From Pseudomonadota bacterium (lineage in GTDB: Bacteria; Pseudomonadota; Alphaproteobacteria; Rhizobiales; Beijerinckiaceae): a DNA stretch of 7,125 bases. Each line of letters begins with the position of its first letter. The first letter of the stretch is position 1. The notes beneath the pieces were generated by a model. The model did no database searches, was not told the origin of the DNA, and saw only the letters and a list, made by a program, of their open reading frames with translations. Positions 5,487-7,125 of the stretch are shown here, one piece after another. The stretch covers positions 1 through 7,125 of the forward strand of contig JAGTAM010000129.1 of assembly GCA_023422485.1 (NCBI GenBank), read 5' to 3'. The translations under genes and the position numbers were made by a program.

Positions 5487-6584
5487 TCAGGGTGGGGTCG
5501 TCGGTGCCTGCGGCGGCGGCTCGGCCGGGGCCACGGGCACCGCCATCTCTGCCGTCGATTTCGCCAGTTCGGGATAGGTCTCGATCACGTGCGCCCCCGC
5601 CAGCGGCTTGCTCTGACCGTTGTGGCAGGTGGCACAGTTCAGTTTCGGCGCATCACCGGTCGGACCGAGGCGGTTGGCCGGGAAGGTCGAGGTCAGCGGC
5701 TCAATGTAGTCGCCGTTGAGATCGCGCACCATGCGGATGGCGTACCAGGCTAAGGTTCGCTGCGGCGTGCTCTGCTCCCAGTTCGAGATAGCCCGGGTGT
5801 TGTGGCAGTAGGTGCAGTTGACGCCGAGCGACGACGACATGTGCATCATCAAACCGTAGGTCTTCTCCGCGGCTTGGATCGGCTTGCCCTTGCTCTCCGG
5901 CAAAGCCGTCGTCGCGTTCACCCGGATCAGGTTCTCGTCGGCGTCCTTCTTGCCAAAGAACTCGCTCAGCGTGTCGTAGGGCAGCGAGGCGAGACCGACG
6001 GAGGGCGAGGCCATGTTCTGCCCGTTGTTGCGGGCAATGAAGCCGGTCTTGTAGTTTGGCCCCGGATTCTGGAACCAGATGTTCGCCGGTACGGGCTGGC
6101 CCCGGTGGCAGGTGTAGCAGTTCACCCCCGCCTCGCCGACATGCTTCTCCTTCCAGGTGGTGTTGATGTGCTGCACCATCTGGATCATCCGCCGGGCGAC
6201 CTGCTTCTGATAGAGGCTGTCATCGGCCATGTTCTCGGTGTTGTGGCAGTAGGTGCAGCCCTGCTCCGGGCTGACCCACTCCGTCATCGAGGTCATCAGG
6301 CGGTTGAACTCCTCGACGCTCAGGTCTTTCAGAACCTTCACGTTCTCGTAGACCGCGCCGGCCTTCTCGGTGCCGGGCTCGACCGGATCGGCCGGGGCCG
6401 GCGGCAGGTTGGCGGCCTTCAGCGCCGCCGCGCCGGATTTCGTCTGGATCTGATCCATGCCGGTGCCGCGGAAGCCGTGCTGCTGGGCGAGGATCGGGGG
6501 TTTGGTCCAGCCGGCCGTTCCGAACTGGGCGATGGTGAGGAACAGGGCGACGACGGCGCCCGCGACGACGAGCAGCGTCTTCAT
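5487..6584 (-). CDS. pufC: Photosynthetic reaction centre tetraheme cytochrome c subunit
   Basis: This 365-residue subunit, on the periplasmic side of the reaction centre, passes electrons from soluble donors to the photo-oxidised special pair. Four CXXCH heme sites are visible: CTYCH 110-114, CYTCH 156-160, CTYCH 257-261 and CATCH 317-321. By recalled alignment with the Blastochloris viridis protein, the axial ligands are Met97 (heme 1), Met133 (heme 2), Met246 (heme 3) and His148 (heme 4), all present. Family blocks such as TEWVSPEQGCTYCH, RPV-like linkers and STPQR...RMVRDLN are clear. Residues 4-22 are hydrophobic and serve as signal or membrane anchor, but there is no lipobox Cys; the first Cys is Cys110. 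The C-terminus (347-365) is an Ala/Pro/Thr-rich tail. ATG 6584-6582 overlaps the pufM stop in ATGA and has AGGGGGG five bases upstream; the frame is open further 5' but that is inside pufM. A terminator follows. Confidence 0.98.
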   Translation of the reverse strand: MKTLLVVAGAVVALFLTIAQFGTAGWTKPPILAQQHGFRGTGMDQIQTKSGAAALKAANLPPAPADPVEPGTEKAGAVYENVKVLKDLSVEEFNRLMTSMTEWVSPEQGCTYCHNTENMADDSLYQKQVARRMIQMVQHINTTWKEKHVGEAGVNCYTCHRGQPVPANIWFQNPGPNYKTGFIARNNGQNMASPSVGLASLPYDTLSEFFGKKDADENLIRVNATTALPESKGKPIQAAEKTYGLMMHMSSSLGVNCTYCHNTRAISNWEQSTPQRTLAWYAIRMVRDLNGDYIEPLTSTFPANRLGPTGDAPKLNCATCHNGQSKPLAGAHVIETYPELAKSTAEMAVPVAPAEPPPQAPTTPP

Positions 6585-7125
6585 GGTGTCCCCCCTGCGG
6601 CTCCGCCCGGCACGGCGAGCGGATCGGTGATCGGTCCGTAGATCTGCGGGTAAGCCGGTGCGACGCCGTGCTTGACCGCCCAGAGGTACCAATTGTCCAC
6701 CACGGTGCCGGTGAGCAGGATACCGATGCCGCCGGTCAGCGTCGTCAGCACCGCGAACCACCACGCCCAGCGGTGGATCGATTCCATCGTGGCGTTGAAG
6801 CCCATGGTCCAGCGCCAGAACAGAGCGGCGCGCTCGGTGGCGGTGCCGCGATCGACGATCTGGTCGATCTCACGCTCGGCGCCGTAGCGGCTGGTGGCGA
6901 GGATGGTGCCGCCATGCATCGCGAACAGCAGCGTCGACCCGTAGAGGAAGACGATCGAGAGCATGTGGAACGGGTTGTAGAACAGGTTGCCGTAGCGCAG
7001 CGAGAACGCGGCGGTCCAATCGAGATGCGGGAAGAGGCCGAAGGGCACCGCCTCGCTCCACGAGCCCATCAGCAACGGGCGGATGAAGCCGAGCACGAGG
7101 TAGAGCCAGATGGCGCTCGCGAAGG
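6581..7125 (-). CDS. pufM: Photosynthetic reaction centre M subunit (partial, N-terminus outside window)
   Basis: The visible 180 residues are the C-terminal part, from about the position of residue 150 in the Rhodobacter sphaeroides M chain. With L, it binds the bacteriochlorophylls, bacteriopheophytins, quinones and iron of the inner-membrane reaction centre. All key residues are in register with that numbering: His in FPHLDW (M182), His in NPFH (M202, special-pair ligand), His in AMHGG (M219, iron), Glu in EREID (M234, iron), Trp in FWRW (M252, QA pocket) and His in ESIHRW (M266, iron). The last two transmembrane helices are included. After VDNWYLW comes a Pro/Gly-rich extension of about 30 residues, longer than in species without the bound cytochrome. 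The stop overlaps the pufC start (ATGA), so the two are translationally coupled. GTG codons near the window edge are internal, not starts. Confidence 0.98.
   Translation of the reverse strand, partial: FASAIWLYLVLGFIRPLLMGSWSEAVPFGLFPHLDWTAAFSLRYGNLFYNPFHMLSIVFLYGSTLLFAMHGGTILATSRYGAEREIDQIVDRGTATERAALFWRWTMGFNATMESIHRWAWWFAVLTTLTGGIGILLTGTVVDNWYLWAVKHGVAPAYPQIYGPITDPLAVPGGAAGGTP
6590..6596 (-). promoter_or_regulatory. pufC: Shine-Dalgarno of pufC inside the pufM 3' end
   Basis: AGGGGGG lies five bases upstream of the pufC ATG (6584-6582) and within the last codons of pufM. It fixes the pufC start and supports coupled translation across the ATGA overlap. Confidence 0.7.

Noticed and set aside
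5802..6641. A 279-codon open frame on the plus strand opposite pufC
   Set aside because: pufC is certain from four heme motifs on the other strand. The plus-strand product is a composition-driven shadow.
6585..6764. Extension of the pufC frame upstream to 6764
   Set aside because: This segment lies within pufM. The ATG at 6584 has a strong Shine-Dalgarno, forms the usual ATGA junction and begins a normal signal/anchor segment.
1..7125. CRISPR array, tRNA, transposon ends or toxin-antitoxin genes
   Set aside because: I saw no regularly spaced direct repeats, no tRNA-like cloverleaf, no transposase fragments with terminal repeats, and no small paired genes other than those listed.

Overview
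This window comes from a G+C-rich alphaproteobacterium that makes a type II (purple bacterial) photosynthetic reaction centre. The best evidence is the 3' end of pufM overlapping a complete tetraheme pufC. G+C-rich DNA, a reaction centre with a bound tetraheme cytochrome, and the C- form of ribosomal protein L36 together suggest a Methylobacterium/Methylorubrum-like aerobic anoxygenic phototroph. The genus is an inference; the class and the photosynthetic trait are well supported. Every gene I can support lies on the minus strand, so transcription runs from high to low coordinates.

Layout in the direction of transcription. (1) 7125-5487: the end of the puf operon. pufM (partial, cut by the window edge) overlaps pufC by an ATGA junction, and the operon ends at a strong intrinsic terminator at 5443-5407. 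(2) 5406-5113: a non-coding gap of about 290 bp. Bases 5201-5300 are only 34% G+C by direct count, and the gap holds inverted repeats that could be regulatory. (3) 5112-1991: a two-gene type I secretion operon, with a PrtD/AprD-class ABC exporter followed by an HlyD/PrtE-class membrane fusion protein joined by a TGATG stop/start. An intrinsic terminator at 1982-1941 closes it. (4) 1940-1689: a non-coding stretch with a dense cluster of overlapping palindromes, then a likely promoter and a leader hairpin for rpmJ. (5) 1688-1563: rpmJ (ribosomal protein L36, 41 codons). (6) 1473-1: a secreted or periplasmic TPR protein, then after a 10 bp gap a membrane-anchored alpha/beta hydrolase that runs off the window.

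How the genes work together. PufM and PufC are parts of one photochemical complex: PufC reduces the photo-oxidised special pair held by PufL and PufM. The ABC exporter and adaptor would form the inner-membrane and periplasmic parts of a type I secretion channel, but neither an outer-membrane TolC-like protein nor a recognisable substrate is visible. The TPR protein and hydrolase look co-transcribed, possibly with rpmJ upstream, but have no assignable pathway.

I found no tRNA, rRNA, CRISPR array, transposase or phage gene. The window is mostly ordinary chromosomal content. The least explained parts are the A+T-rich gap upstream of the secretion operon, the palindrome cluster at 1857-1935, the cargo of the secretion system, and the lack of a lipobox cysteine in PufC.
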